Positions 37,492-46,730 of a stretch of DNA of 64,000 nucleotides are shown here, one piece after another (positions within the stretch are counted from its first letter, which is position 1; every line of letters begins with the position of its first letter). Under the pieces are notes generated by a model. It was not told the origin of the DNA. It did no database searches and was given only the letters and a program-made list of their open reading frames with translations. The DNA comes from Noviherbaspirillum suwonense (GTDB lineage: Bacteria > Pseudomonadota > Gammaproteobacteria > Burkholderiales > Burkholderiaceae_D): NCBI RefSeq assembly GCF_900182955.1, contig NZ_FXUL01000022.1, positions 1-64,000 of the forward strand, written 5' to 3'. Made by a program: the position numbers and the translations under genes.

Positions 37492-38502
37492 TTAGTCCAG
37501 CTTGACCTTCGCGGCCTCGACCACCTGGCGCCAGGTGGCAAACTCCTGGCCGACCATCTTGCCGAATTCATCCGCAGCTGTGAACTTCAGCTCCACGCCC
37601 TGCGCTTCCATCGTCTGGCGCATGCCGGGCGCGGCAAGCGCGGTTTCGATCGCGCCGGCCAGGGTCTTGACCGCGGCGGCTGGCGTGCCCTTGGGCACCA
37701 TGAAGCCGAACAGGTTGTTGGCTTCGAAGCCAGGCACGCCGGCTTCCTGCACGGTGGGCACGTCGGGCAGCGAACTCACGCGCTTTCCGGACGCAACGGC
37801 CAGGACCCTGAGCCGGCCGGATTTCACTTGCGGCATCGAAGCGGGAATGCTGTCGAACATCATCGCGGCGGTGCCGGCCATCAGGTCGGGCAGGGCCTGG
37901 GAACTCCCCTTGTAAGGCACATGCAGCACGTCCACGCCGGTCTTTATCTTGAACAGCTCGGACTCGAGGTGCGACAGGGTGCCGGCGCCTTGCGACGCGA
38001 AATTGTATTTGCCGGGCGCGGCCTTGAGCGTCGCGATCAGCTCGGGAACCGTTTGCGCCGGCGACATGGCGGGCACGACCAGGATATGCGGCACGGTCGC
38101 CACGCCTGCGACCGGCGTGAAGTCCTTGACCAGGTGCGCCGGCTGCGGCGAGTAGGCCGCGGCGGCGATGGCCGCATTGGTCACCGCGCCGAGGTAGATC
38201 GTGTAGCCGTCGGCCGGCGCACGGGCCGCAGCGATCAGGCCGATATTGCCGCCGGCGCCCGGACGGTTTTCGACAATGACAGGCTGGCCGAGCGCCTCGG
38301 ACATTTTCTGGCCGATCCCGCGGGCGAGGATGTCGGTGGCGCCGGCCGGCGGGAAGGACAGGATCAGGTGAACCGGCTTGTCCGGGAAGGCCGCATGGGC
38401 AACCGGCGCGAGCATCGCGACGACGGCGCCCGCGAGAATGGAAGCGAGAAGTCGGTGGGCGGCCGGTCGTGGCCTGGCAATGGAAGAAGCTTGATTCGTC
38501 AT
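37492..38502 (-). CDS. Bug-family tripartite tricarboxylate transporter solute-binding protein
   Basis: 336 aa from MTNQASS. A signal peptide (HRLLASILAGAVVAMLAPVAHA) is followed by the TctC/Bug pattern: FPDKPVHLILSFPPAGATDI, QPVIVENRPGAGGNIG, ADGYTIYLGAV, VPYKGSSQALPDLMAG and LPDVPTVQEAGVPGFE. These periplasmic proteins bind carboxylates. No TctA/TctB is adjacent, which is common for the many orphan Bug proteins of Burkholderiales. Earlier Mets exist at 38514 and 38529; none has a good ribosome site. Confidence 0.92.
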   Translation of the reverse strand: MTNQASSIARPRPAAHRLLASILAGAVVAMLAPVAHAAFPDKPVHLILSFPPAGATDILARGIGQKMSEALGQPVIVENRPGAGGNIGLIAAARAPADGYTIYLGAVTNAAIAAAAYSPQPAHLVKDFTPVAGVATVPHILVVPAMSPAQTVPELIATLKAAPGKYNFASQGAGTLSHLESELFKIKTGVDVLHVPYKGSSQALPDLMAGTAAMMFDSIPASMPQVKSGRLRVLAVASGKRVSSLPDVPTVQEAGVPGFEANNLFGFMVPKGTPAAAVKTLAGAIETALAAPGMRQTMEAQGVELKFTAADEFGKMVGQEFATWRQVVEAAKVKLD

Positions 38503-38764
38503 CGATATACTCATGGCAAGGTTGGACATCGTCAGGAACAGGCGAATGCATGTAACGGCATCACGCATGCATCTTCCATGCCTGCTGGGGCCGCGGGCGC
38601 CGCACCATCATAAGCCATTTATCGGCGCATCCGCGATAGAGCGGGCAATGCCCGGCTCGACTGGCGCCGGGATGTGGATGGCCCGCTCAATTTTGATTCG
38701 CCCGTTTGGCACACATCATCAGGCGGGCGAATTGCGGGATTAAGCTGCCAGGAGCGGCAATCGC

Positions 38765-39466
38765 GTGCCGGTAGCACAACCCATCCATATCATGATGAAA
38801 CGACTTTCCGATTCTAGAAAACTGACGGCGCATGCTTCCTCGAAATGGCTGGTTGCCGCCGTCGGCCTTGCGGCCGCTGCGAGCCTTGCGCCATTGACGG
38901 CATCGGCCGGCGTCGTCACTTTCGAAAACAAGTCCGCAGAATTCAGGGCAGGGGTGGACTACACCGAGGCAGGAATGGGCTATGCCTTCTTCTGGAATTT
39001 CATCCTGTCCCCGGATACGGGCAACCCGCCAAGCGCGCTGGTCGGGTTCCCGGTTGCCATCGGTCCCTTTCCCAACGCCCCGGCAGGACCGGCGATATTC
39101 AGCACCGACACCACCAGCGGCCGTTCCTTCACGCTTGACGGCTATGACATCGGTGCGCTGGGGCCGGACCGGCAAGGCGGCAGCCTGCAAATCCGCGGAT
39201 TGCTGCGCAACCAGGAGCAGTTTTCGTTTGCCGACACTGCGACGGGCGGCTTCGCGACCCGGCAGCCCGGTCCGGGCGCATTCATCGACAGGCTGGAACT
39301 CCGCGTGACGCCCGGATCGACGACTGCGGTCGCCATTGACAACCTGCGCTTCAGCCTGAAGCCCGACACGAACGAGATCCCGGAACCGGGGTCGATCGCT
39401 ATCCTATCTATCGGCCTGGCGGCCTTGGCCCTGGTGCGCTCGCGCCGGCCAGGACCGGCGTCATGA
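38765..39466 (+). CDS. PEP-CTERM sorted extracellular protein
   Basis: 233 aa from GTG, chosen because AGGAG lies 10 nt upstream; ATG at 38792 or 38795 would give a shorter, more typical signal peptide. A signal region ends near ASA-GVVTFEN. The body is beta-rich with no known domain. The C-terminus has the sorting signal IPEPGSIAILSIGLAALALV followed by RSRR, recognised by exosortase for export, probably with exopolysaccharide. No exosortase gene is in the window. Confidence 0.85.
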   Translation: MPVAQPIHIMMKRLSDSRKLTAHASSKWLVAAVGLAAAASLAPLTASAGVVTFENKSAEFRAGVDYTEAGMGYAFFWNFILSPDTGNPPSALVGFPVAIGPFPNAPAGPAIFSTDTTSGRSFTLDGYDIGALGPDRQGGSLQIRGLLRNQEQFSFADTATGGFATRQPGPGAFIDRLELRVTPGSTTAVAIDNLRFSLKPDTNEIPEPGSIAILSIGLAALALVRSRRPGPAS

Positions 39467-39512
39467 GGTTTGCCGGCGCTGCCGGCATGGCCGGCGGATC
39501 GGGAGCGGGCAG

Positions 39513-39824
39513 TTAGAGCGTCTGGCCGTCGGCGACGGCGCCGCCGGCGCCGTCCTGTGCACGCCCCTCGATGATTTCCCGTCCCTTGAGAAAGCCCATG
39601 TTCTCCGCGATTGCCTGCGTCGAATAGAAGACATTCGGGTCCGACCTGACGGTTTCCGCATCGGCCGCGTCCGGGCCTGCGCCGCGCGAGGTCACCTTGA
39701 CGGTGAAATCCCACTGGTCGCCATGTCCCGGGAGATCCGGGTTCTCGACCGGGCGTCGCCGGGCGAGCACGTGCATGTCGTGATGATGGTATTCCTCGGT
39801 TTTCCACTGGCTGTTGTCATCCAT
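39513..39824 (-). CDS. Small hypothetical protein
   Basis: 103 aa, AGGAG before ATG at 39824. Acidic and His-rich N-terminus (DDNSQWKTEEYHHHDMHVLA), then a polar segment and KGREIIEGRAQDG. No signal peptide or membrane helix. I do not recognise the family. It converges with the PEP-CTERM gene. Confidence 0.6.
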   Translation of the reverse strand: MDDNSQWKTEEYHHHDMHVLARRRPVENPDLPGHGDQWDFTVKVTSRGAGPDAADAETVRSDPNVFYSTQAIAENMGFLKGREIIEGRAQDGAGGAVADGQTL

Positions 39825-40308
39825 GGCTGTCTCCTGGTGGCTGGAATTAGCTAGCGTAGCGTAAGTTAACGCGCCGGCAAGCACAGAAAATGTATTCCAT
39901 GATAAGCAGCAATCGCGGATAGGCTAAACGGCGGCGGCGGATTTAAACGCTGCAAATGGTCGCACCAATGCATCGGTAAGTTCCAGATGTTGCTGCAGCG
40001 AAAAATAATTCATAATTTACCTTATGTAAAATCAAAACCTGGCCCAGGTTGATGTTGCCGGAGGCTCCGGCATTGGCTCCCGCCGTGCTCCCTGTCTAAA
40101 ACTTCAGGATGGAAATGTCAGCGGATGACGTTAATCCCCATGTTTCTATGTGCCCCTTGCACATTGATGCCTGGACTGGCGCCACTAGAATCAGGGAGAG
40201 GTAATTTAATTGGCGGCAATAACGGCTGACCTTTACTGTCGCCACAAAGCGCGCGGCTGCCGCCGCCTCATGCCGTCCGGACAGTAGAAACCAATAACAG
40301 GAGACAGT
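39825..40308. other. Intergenic region, 484 bp
   Basis: Divergent region between the small hypothetical gene and the tannase-family gene. It has AT-rich patches near 40000-40030 and 40195-40215. No gene recognised. Confidence 0.5.
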
Positions 40309-42072
40309 ATGAAAAACGCAAGAGTTGCGCAGGCGCTGGGTTGTGCGTCCGTGTTGGCAGTGGCGCTCGCCGGATGCGGCGGCGGTGGAAACGACACGGT
40401 CGCGGACGGTGGAACCAGCGCCGGCGGCACGGGAACAGGCACGCCCTCCTCCCCGGCGACGCCTACGGTCAGCCCGGTAGCATGCGCGCAGCTGGTCGGC
40501 GCCGCCATCCCGGCGTCGGCCATCGGTTTGCCGACCTCGGGCGGGGCAGTCAACACGGCGACCGTGGTGAGCGCCAGCGGCACCGGCGCAAGCGCCGTAC
40601 CGGAACACTGCCTGGTTTCTGGCGCAATCCTGCCAGTCGACAAGACGGCGCCGAATATCCAGTTCAGGCTCGCGCTGCCAACTGCATGGAACAGCAAGGC
40701 GCTGATGTTCGGCGGCGGCGGATTCGACGGCAGCGTCCCGAACGTCACGGGAAATGTGCCGAACGGTCCGACCAACCAGCCCACGCCCATCGGCCGCGGC
40801 TACGCGACCTTTGCCAGCGACTCGGGCCATCAGGCCAATGCGCTTGGCTCGCAGGACGGTTCGTTCGCGCTCAATGAGGAAGCCGTCCGGAACTTCGGCG
40901 GCGAGGCGATCAAGAAAACCCGCGACGCCGCGATCTACCTGACCAAGATGAGATATGCGGTCGACAAGGTCCAGAAGGCCTATTTTGCCGGCGGCTCGAC
41001 CGGCGGGCGCGAGGCGCTGGCGGCGATCACCCACTGGCCAGCCGACTGGGACGGCGCCATTTCCTGGTATCCGGCCTGGAATGACGCGGCCGCCCTGCTC
41101 GCAGGGCAGCGCCTGAGCCGCACGCTGGCGCAGCCCGGCGCCTATCCGAGCCCGGCCAAGCGGGCGCTGCTGTACAACGCTTCCATGGCGGCATGCGATA
41201 GCCTGGACGGCGTGGCGGACGGCCTGATCAGCAACCAGCAGCGCTGCAACGCGCTCTTCGATCCATCGACGGCGGTCTACAACGGCAATCCGCTGCGCTG
41301 CGCAGGCGGGGTCGACACCGGCGACAGCTGCCTGTCGGACGTGCAGATCAACGCATTGAAACTCCTTACCACCGACATCCGCTTCAACTTTTCGCTCGCC
41401 AGCGGCGAGGACCATTACTCGGGCGTTAACATATGGGGCGCCGATCTCGGCATAACGACCAATCCTTCGCCGCTGCAGCCGACCGTGACCTTCCTTGCGC
41501 TGGGAACGTCGGCGCCGGCAACGCCGATGCCCCGGACCGCTCCCTATGCCGGCGTCCTGCTGGACCAGTGGATCAAGTATTCGGTGACACGCGACCCCAA
41601 TTTCGATTCGCTGACGCTCGATCCCGCGAATCCGGGGCCATGGGCAGGCCGGATCAGCGAACTGAGCACGCAGCTCGATACCAGGGTGGACCTTGCGCCG
41701 TTTGCCGCCAAGGGAGGCAAGCTGCTGCTGGCGCATGGGCTGGTCGACGTGCTGGTCAGCACCCGTGCGACGGAGGAGTATTACCAGCGCCTGCAAAGCC
41801 AGATGGGTCCGGCGGAAGTCGACAAGTTTGCCCGCTACTATGAAGTGGCCGGCCTTGGACATGCGGTCAGCACCGTGTTCAATGCCGCATGGGACTCGCT
41901 GACGACGCTCGAGAACTGGGTCGAGAAAAGCGCACCTCCCGACAACCAGGTCGTCATGGATACCGCAGGCGTGGCAGGCCGCACCCGGCCGCTCTGCGAC
42001 TATCCGAAATGGCCCAGGTATAACGGCGCCGGCGACGTGAATCTCGCATCGTCATTCTCCTGCGTCAACTGA
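40309..42072 (+). CDS. Tannase / feruloyl esterase family lipoprotein lacking the usual disulfide cysteines
   Basis: 587 aa with a lipobox (VALAGC, Cys23) and a Gly/Thr-rich linker. The tannase-family fold is clear: GRGYATFASDSGHQ, the nucleophile in FAGGSTGGREAL (Ser230), a late HGLVD segment near 481 and GLGHAVS near 518. In characterised members the nucleophile is flanked by Cys and the catalytic His by Cys (CS-D-HC), joined by a disulfide. Here both are replaced (GS and HA). Likely an outer-membrane-anchored esterase for phenolic or other esters. AGGAGA precedes ATG. Confidence 0.85.
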   Translation: MKNARVAQALGCASVLAVALAGCGGGGNDTVADGGTSAGGTGTGTPSSPATPTVSPVACAQLVGAAIPASAIGLPTSGGAVNTATVVSASGTGASAVPEHCLVSGAILPVDKTAPNIQFRLALPTAWNSKALMFGGGGFDGSVPNVTGNVPNGPTNQPTPIGRGYATFASDSGHQANALGSQDGSFALNEEAVRNFGGEAIKKTRDAAIYLTKMRYAVDKVQKAYFAGGSTGGREALAAITHWPADWDGAISWYPAWNDAAALLAGQRLSRTLAQPGAYPSPAKRALLYNASMAACDSLDGVADGLISNQQRCNALFDPSTAVYNGNPLRCAGGVDTGDSCLSDVQINALKLLTTDIRFNFSLASGEDHYSGVNIWGADLGITTNPSPLQPTVTFLALGTSAPATPMPRTAPYAGVLLDQWIKYSVTRDPNFDSLTLDPANPGPWAGRISELSTQLDTRVDLAPFAAKGGKLLLAHGLVDVLVSTRATEEYYQRLQSQMGPAEVDKFARYYEVAGLGHAVSTVFNAAWDSLTTLENWVEKSAPPDNQVVMDTAGVAGRTRPLCDYPKWPRYNGAGDVNLASSFSCVN

Positions 42073-42078
42073 GTCCAC

Positions 42079-42133
42079 GGCCCGGCGCCGATCGGGCCGC
42101 CAACCAGCGACTTCGCCGGCGGCGAAGTCGCTG
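42079..42133. terminator. Two hairpins between convergent genes
   Basis: GGCCCG (42079-42084) pairs with CGGGCC (42093-42098). Then CAGCGACTTCGCC (42105-42117) pairs perfectly with GGCGAAGTCGCTG (42121-42133) around GGC. The 13-bp stem could end transcripts from both sides, though no T tract follows. Confidence 0.55.
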
Positions 42134-42165
42134 CATTCATGCGGCGAGACGAGCGCAATCCGCCG

Positions 42166-44115
42166 TCACGCGCCGCGCATGCTCAGGCTCCACAGGCGCA
42201 ATGCGACATGGATCTCGAGCGCCCGGTTCGGGCTGCCCCAATAACCGAGCAGTTCTTCGATGGCGGCGAGCCGTTGCCTGACCGTGTTGACATGTATTCC
42301 CAGTCGCGCGGCAGTGGTCGTCGCGTTCTGGTTGCTGTCGAAATAGCTCAGCAGGGTATTCGTGAGATCGGCGCCCCGCCGCTGGTCGTGGGCGATCAGC
42401 TCGCCTATCGACGCATTCAGGAAGGTCTTGAGACTTGCCTGGTCATAGGTTTCAAACAGCACCGAATACAGCGCCAGTTCATCCTGGGCGACGATCTTCC
42501 CGTGGATGCCGATGCGGCCCAGCACCAGCAGCGCCCGCCTCAGCGTCCCGTACAGCGCCGGGATTTCCGCAGCCGCCTTCACTGGCCTCGACATGACGCC
42601 ACGGTATTTGCCGCCGAACTCGCGTTCCGCCCTGGACGTCAATTCGGCCAGGATGTCCTGGGCCCTGGTCGCGCCGCAGACGATGACCAGTGCGCCGTCG
42701 ACCTCGTCGAGGAGGATCTCCGAAAACGGCGGATGGGCGCGCAGGCGGCGCGCAATGAAGGCCGGCTTCAGGTCGTCGATCTCGACCAGCATCAGCGAGA
42801 TCGGCTGCGTCAGGTCCAGCCCGAAACGTTCGGCACGGTCCGACGTCAGCGCCGGCTCGTCCTGCCTCGGCGACACCAGCGTGCGCAGCAGCATGGAAAC
42901 GTCGCGGTTCCTGGTCGCTTCCATTCTCTCCTGCGACAGGAGCACGATGCCGATGATGCCTGAACTCCGCTCGAAGGTGCGTACGGCGGTCTCATCGAGT
43001 TCATCGAAACGATAGAGCAGCACCGCGCCCAGCACTTCATTGCCCGCGATGACCGCGATGACCCTGCACAGCTCGCCATCCTGCGTATATGCAATGACCG
43101 AGCGTCCGCCCAGCCGGCTCTCGCGCAGCGCCTGCCGGATCGCGCCGCTGTGCGCGGCATGCGGCGCGTACCCATCGGCCGCGGTCCCAGTATAGCCGGG
43201 CGCCGTCGCGCGGCTGATCACCTGCGAAGCTTCATCGATGACGATCACGCTGCCCCCCAGCAGCTGCGCAACGGACAGGCAGATCGTGCCGAGAGACGCG
43301 CCCTTGGCCAGCAGGGAGGTCAGCTGCTCGTGCGCTTCGGCTGCGCTCTGCACATTGCGCGCATGCCGTTCCAGCTGCGCCCGCGCCAGTTCGGCATTCT
43401 GGAAGGCCGCGTTTGCCCGTTCAAACGCCTTGGCGTTGTTGATCGCCACCGCGGCATGCGTCGCGAGCGTGGACAGTATCGAAATGTTCAGGGCGGTATG
43501 GGTCCGGTGGTAGCGGTCAGCCACGAACAACAGACCGGTAACCTCGTCGTCATACAGCAGGGGCACGCCGACCAGCGCCTCGATGCCTTCGCCGCGGAAG
43601 GTGTCGTCGAGCAGGCTGTCATGCGGGAAGCGCTTGTCCTGCAGGTAATCGGCGGTCGAAAACGGCAGCCGCGTCGTCATGACGACGCCTGCGACCCCAA
43701 GGTCGCGGCCCACTGTCATCTGCGTGGTGCTTCCCGAGATGGCGCCATCGCTGACGAGCACGCGGAACTTGTCGTTCTCGGCGTCGTACACCGTCAGCCA
43801 GGTCAGCTGCGCGCCAAGCAGGTTGCGTGCGCGGGTAACGATGGCGCGCAGCAGCTCGGTCAGGTCGAGGCGGCTGGACAGGTCCTTGGCCGACTCCACG
43901 ACCGCCAGCATGCCCTGCTCGTTCTGCTGCTGGGACTCGAGCCGGTTCCGGATGGCCATCGCCATGCGCACCAGCTCGACGGTGCCGGCATTCGTTCCGG
44001 GGTCGGCCTGTAGCGATTCAGCCTGGGCGAGCCTGACGGCGAATTCCTCGGGAGAGGCGTCCCGATGCAGGAGGCCGATCAGGTCGGAAATGATGTGTTG
44101 CGCTGTCTGATTCAT
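42166..44115 (-). CDS. GAF domain, PucR/CdaR-type transcriptional regulator
   Basis: 649 aa. A GAF domain lies at about 65-215 (LTELLRAIVTRARNLLGAQLTWLTVYD, VAGVVMTTRLPFSTADYL, GIEALVGVPLLYDDEVTGLLFVADR). A middle region (about 250-480) follows. The C-terminal PucR-type HTH has TLLSYFDSNQNATTTAARLG and IHVNTVRQRLAAIEELLG. PucR-type regulators commonly control catabolic operons in response to a ligand bound by the GAF. It is divergent from the SDR-Liv-BKACE operon, which is its likely target. Confidence 0.88.
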   Translation of the reverse strand: MNQTAQHIISDLIGLLHRDASPEEFAVRLAQAESLQADPGTNAGTVELVRMAMAIRNRLESQQQNEQGMLAVVESAKDLSSRLDLTELLRAIVTRARNLLGAQLTWLTVYDAENDKFRVLVSDGAISGSTTQMTVGRDLGVAGVVMTTRLPFSTADYLQDKRFPHDSLLDDTFRGEGIEALVGVPLLYDDEVTGLLFVADRYHRTHTALNISILSTLATHAAVAINNAKAFERANAAFQNAELARAQLERHARNVQSAAEAHEQLTSLLAKGASLGTICLSVAQLLGGSVIVIDEASQVISRATAPGYTGTAADGYAPHAAHSGAIRQALRESRLGGRSVIAYTQDGELCRVIAVIAGNEVLGAVLLYRFDELDETAVRTFERSSGIIGIVLLSQERMEATRNRDVSMLLRTLVSPRQDEPALTSDRAERFGLDLTQPISLMLVEIDDLKPAFIARRLRAHPPFSEILLDEVDGALVIVCGATRAQDILAELTSRAEREFGGKYRGVMSRPVKAAAEIPALYGTLRRALLVLGRIGIHGKIVAQDELALYSVLFETYDQASLKTFLNASIGELIAHDQRRGADLTNTLLSYFDSNQNATTTAARLGIHVNTVRQRLAAIEELLGYWGSPNRALEIHVALRLWSLSMRGA

Positions 44116-44548
44116 CTGTGCCGCTCATCGTCGGCAGGCGCTGCGCCGCGCTGGCGGCGCATGGTTCGCCGTTCCATGAAGCCTGCGTGCGCTCAGGCTT
44201 GCCGCGTAGCGTCTCTCCTGCCTCGCAATTACTTGTTATTCGGTTTCTGGTCCAGCCTGCCGGACAGGCTAGCCGATCGGTCCGTGGCTCTATCTGCCCA
44301 TGGTCCATGGGTCATGCCACATGGTCGCCGCCACGATCCGTGACAGGCTATTTTAATTTATCCGGTGGGGGTAGGTGTACTTATCACACTCCATTCGGCC
44401 TGAATGTGTGCGGTGTCCATATAGTTTTGAAGACGCCGATCCAGGACACTGCAAGCCATGCACAGCATCGGCAGTCCATGCGGACCAGGCACCTGGCTGC
44501 GGAGCGTGCGCCGCCGACGTACGAGACCCGCTTCCAGGAAAGGCCATC
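44116..44548. other. Divergent regulatory region, 433 bp
   Basis: Separates the PucR-type regulator from the catabolic operon. It contains one interrupted palindrome at 44297-44311 and no credible gene. Confidence 0.5.
44297..44311. promoter_or_regulatory. Interrupted palindrome, candidate operator
   Basis: CCCATGG and CCATGGG flank a single T, within the divergent region between the PucR-type regulator and the operon. Possible binding site for the regulator; unproven. Confidence 0.35.
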
Positions 44549-45340
44549 ATGAGCATCGCTGCACTACTTCAACCCAGACCCGGCCTGCGTGTTCTCGTGA
44601 CAGCCGGCGCGTCGGGCATCGGCGCCGCGGTTGCCCGCGCCTTCCATGAAACCGGCGCCCGGGTGCATGTCTGCGATATCGACCGGGCGGCGCTCAACCG
44701 CCTGAGCGCCGACGTATCCGGTATCAGCGTGAGCATGGCGGACGCTTCCGTGCCCAGGGAAGTCGACATGGTGTTCGACGATGTCCAGGCCAACCTCGGC
44801 GGGCTCGACGTCCTCGTCAACAATGTCGGCATTGCCGGACCCACCGGCGCGATACAGGACATCGAACGCGGCGACTGGGAACGCACGGTTGCAGTGAATC
44901 TCAACAGCCAATTTTATTTCGCCCAGCGGGCGGTGCCCATGCTGAGGCAATCGACCGGCAGCCCCTGCCTCATCGCAATGAGTTCCGTCGCCGGGCGGCT
45001 CGGCTATGCATTCCGCACGCCGTACGCATCGACCAAATGGGCCATCGTGGGAATGGTCAAGTCCCTCGCGATCGAACTGGGCCCGCATGGCATCCGCGCC
45101 AATGCAATCCTGCCCGGGGTCGTGGAAGGCGATCGGATGAGCCGCGTCATCAGCGCCCGCGCCGCGGCGACCGGCATGTCGGTCGAGGCCATGCGCGACG
45201 AGTACCTGCGCAAGATTTCCCTGCGCCGCATGGTCACGCTGGACGACGTTGCGGCGATGGCCCTCTTCCTCAGTTCGCCGGCCGCTCGCAATGTGACGGG
45301 CCAGGCGATCAGCGTCGACGGGAACGTCGAATACCTTTGA
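44549..45340 (+). CDS. Short-chain dehydrogenase/reductase
   Basis: 263 aa classical SDR. TAGASGIG (cofactor loop, TGxxxGxG with A for G), NNVG, the catalytic Ser in MSSVAG and YASTK are present. The ending NVTGQAISVDGNVEYL is typical. First gene of the operon, 59 nt before livK. In this context it probably oxidises a hydroxy intermediate of the imported compound. Start chosen from AGGAAAGG. Confidence 0.9.
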   Translation: MSIAALLQPRPGLRVLVTAGASGIGAAVARAFHETGARVHVCDIDRAALNRLSADVSGISVSMADASVPREVDMVFDDVQANLGGLDVLVNNVGIAGPTGAIQDIERGDWERTVAVNLNSQFYFAQRAVPMLRQSTGSPCLIAMSSVAGRLGYAFRTPYASTKWAIVGMVKSLAIELGPHGIRANAILPGVVEGDRMSRVISARAAATGMSVEAMRDEYLRKISLRRMVTLDDVAAMALFLSSPAARNVTGQAISVDGNVEYL

Positions 45341-45399
45341 TTGCAGCACGCAATAACGCTTCCCCTTCGGTTTTTAAAATTTTAATAATGGAGACTTCG

Positions 45400-46644
45400 A
45401 TGCACCACCGCAAAAACTTTGGCATTGCGATCGTTCCGGCCCTTTGCCTGATGACAGGCATCGCCGCCGCCGCACCGGTCAAGGTCGGCGTCCTCGAAAC
45501 GCTTTCAGGCCCGCAGGCGTCGTCCGGCCAGTCCTATCGTACGGCCGTCCGGTATGCGGTTGACCAGATCAATGCCGCCGGCGGCTGGAACGGCCAGCCG
45601 GTCCAGCTGCTCGAATACGATAACCAGGGCGGCCCGGCGGGCGCCGCCGACAAGCTCAAGGCAGCAGCCGCGGATGGCGTGCAGATCATCGTGCAGGGTG
45701 CCTCGTCGGCCGTGGGCGGACAGATTACCGAAGACATACGCAAGCACAACCTGCGCAATCCCGGCAGGGAAATGGTCTATATCAATGTCGGCGCGGAAGC
45801 GCTGGAACTGACCGGCGAAAAGTGCAGTTTCCATCACTTCCGCTTCAGCGGCAATGCGCAGGTCCGCACCAAGGCGCTGGTCACGGCAATGAAGCAGGCC
45901 AATGCGCTGGGAACGAAGGTCTACTCGATCAACCAGAATTACTCCTGGGGCCAGGACATGGAAAAGGCCATCGAGGACAACGCGGCCGCGGGCGGCTACC
46001 AGGTGGTCGAAAAGACGCTGCATGACGTCAACAAGGTGCAGGACTTCGCGCCCTATGTCACAAAGATCAGCGCTTCCAAGGCCGATGCGGTGCTGACCGG
46101 GAACTGGTCGAACGACCTGCTGCTGCTGATGAAGGCCTCGAAAGCAGCCGGATTGAAAGTCCGGTTCGGGACCGTGTTCCTCGACCAGCCCGGCAACCTG
46201 GCCAATGCGGGCGACCTGGCCCTCGGCCATTTCGTCGCGCACACCTTCAATGCCGAAGCCGGCGCGGCGGACGGCGAGCGCTTCGTCGCCGATTACCAGG
46301 CAAAGACCGGCCATGCGCCGGTATTCATCGAGCCGCAGACCGTGTATGGCATGGCCATGGTGGCGGACGCATTGAAGCGTACCAAGCCCGAGGCAGGCTC
46401 GCTGAATGTCAACAGCTTTGCCAAGGCATTGGAAACGTCCAGGATCGCGACGCCGATGGGCGAGATGTCGATGCGCGCGGCCGATCACCAGGTGCTGCTG
46501 CCCATCGTGGTGTCGACGGTCACCAGGGACGCCAAGCTCAAGGTCGATGGCACCGACATGGGTTTCAAGCCGGTCAAACGCTTCACGGCGGAAGAGGCGG
46601 CGGCCCCGGTGCAGGCAAGCTGCTCGATGAAGCGACCTGGTTGA
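45400..46644 (+). CDS. livK: Branched-chain amino acid type ABC transporter, substrate-binding protein
   Basis: 414 aa from MHHRKNF, preceded by GGAG. The signal peptide ends GIAAAA-PVKVGVL. A Peripla_BP_6 protein with VGVLETLSGPQASSG, AVDQINAAGGWNG, IIVQGASSAVGG and INQNYSWGQDMEKAI. It binds the transported ligand in the periplasm. Members near catabolic genes often bind aromatic or carboxylic acids instead of amino acids, so livK is a family label only. Confidence 0.9.
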   Translation: MHHRKNFGIAIVPALCLMTGIAAAAPVKVGVLETLSGPQASSGQSYRTAVRYAVDQINAAGGWNGQPVQLLEYDNQGGPAGAADKLKAAAADGVQIIVQGASSAVGGQITEDIRKHNLRNPGREMVYINVGAEALELTGEKCSFHHFRFSGNAQVRTKALVTAMKQANALGTKVYSINQNYSWGQDMEKAIEDNAAAGGYQVVEKTLHDVNKVQDFAPYVTKISASKADAVLTGNWSNDLLLLMKASKAAGLKVRFGTVFLDQPGNLANAGDLALGHFVAHTFNAEAGAADGERFVADYQAKTGHAPVFIEPQTVYGMAMVADALKRTKPEAGSLNVNSFAKALETSRIATPMGEMSMRAADHQVLLPIVVSTVTRDAKLKVDGTDMGFKPVKRFTAEEAAAPVQASCSMKRPG

Positions 46645-46691
46645 ACTGACGTCCGTCCGTTCGAAGGCTGGAAAAAATAAACAGGACTTGA

Positions 46692-46719
46692 GCCCGGCCG
46701 GCTTTGCCGCCGGCCGGGC
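46692..46719 (+). promoter_or_regulatory. GC-rich hairpin between livK and livH
   Basis: GCCCGGCCGGC (46692-46702) and GCCGGCCGGGC (46709-46719) form a perfect 11-bp stem around TTTGCC, 11 nt before livH. With no T tract it probably protects the 3' end of livK mRNA or reduces read-through, raising binding protein over permease. It also sits just before the livH ribosome site. Confidence 0.6.
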
Positions 46720-46730
46720 AAAGGAGACCC

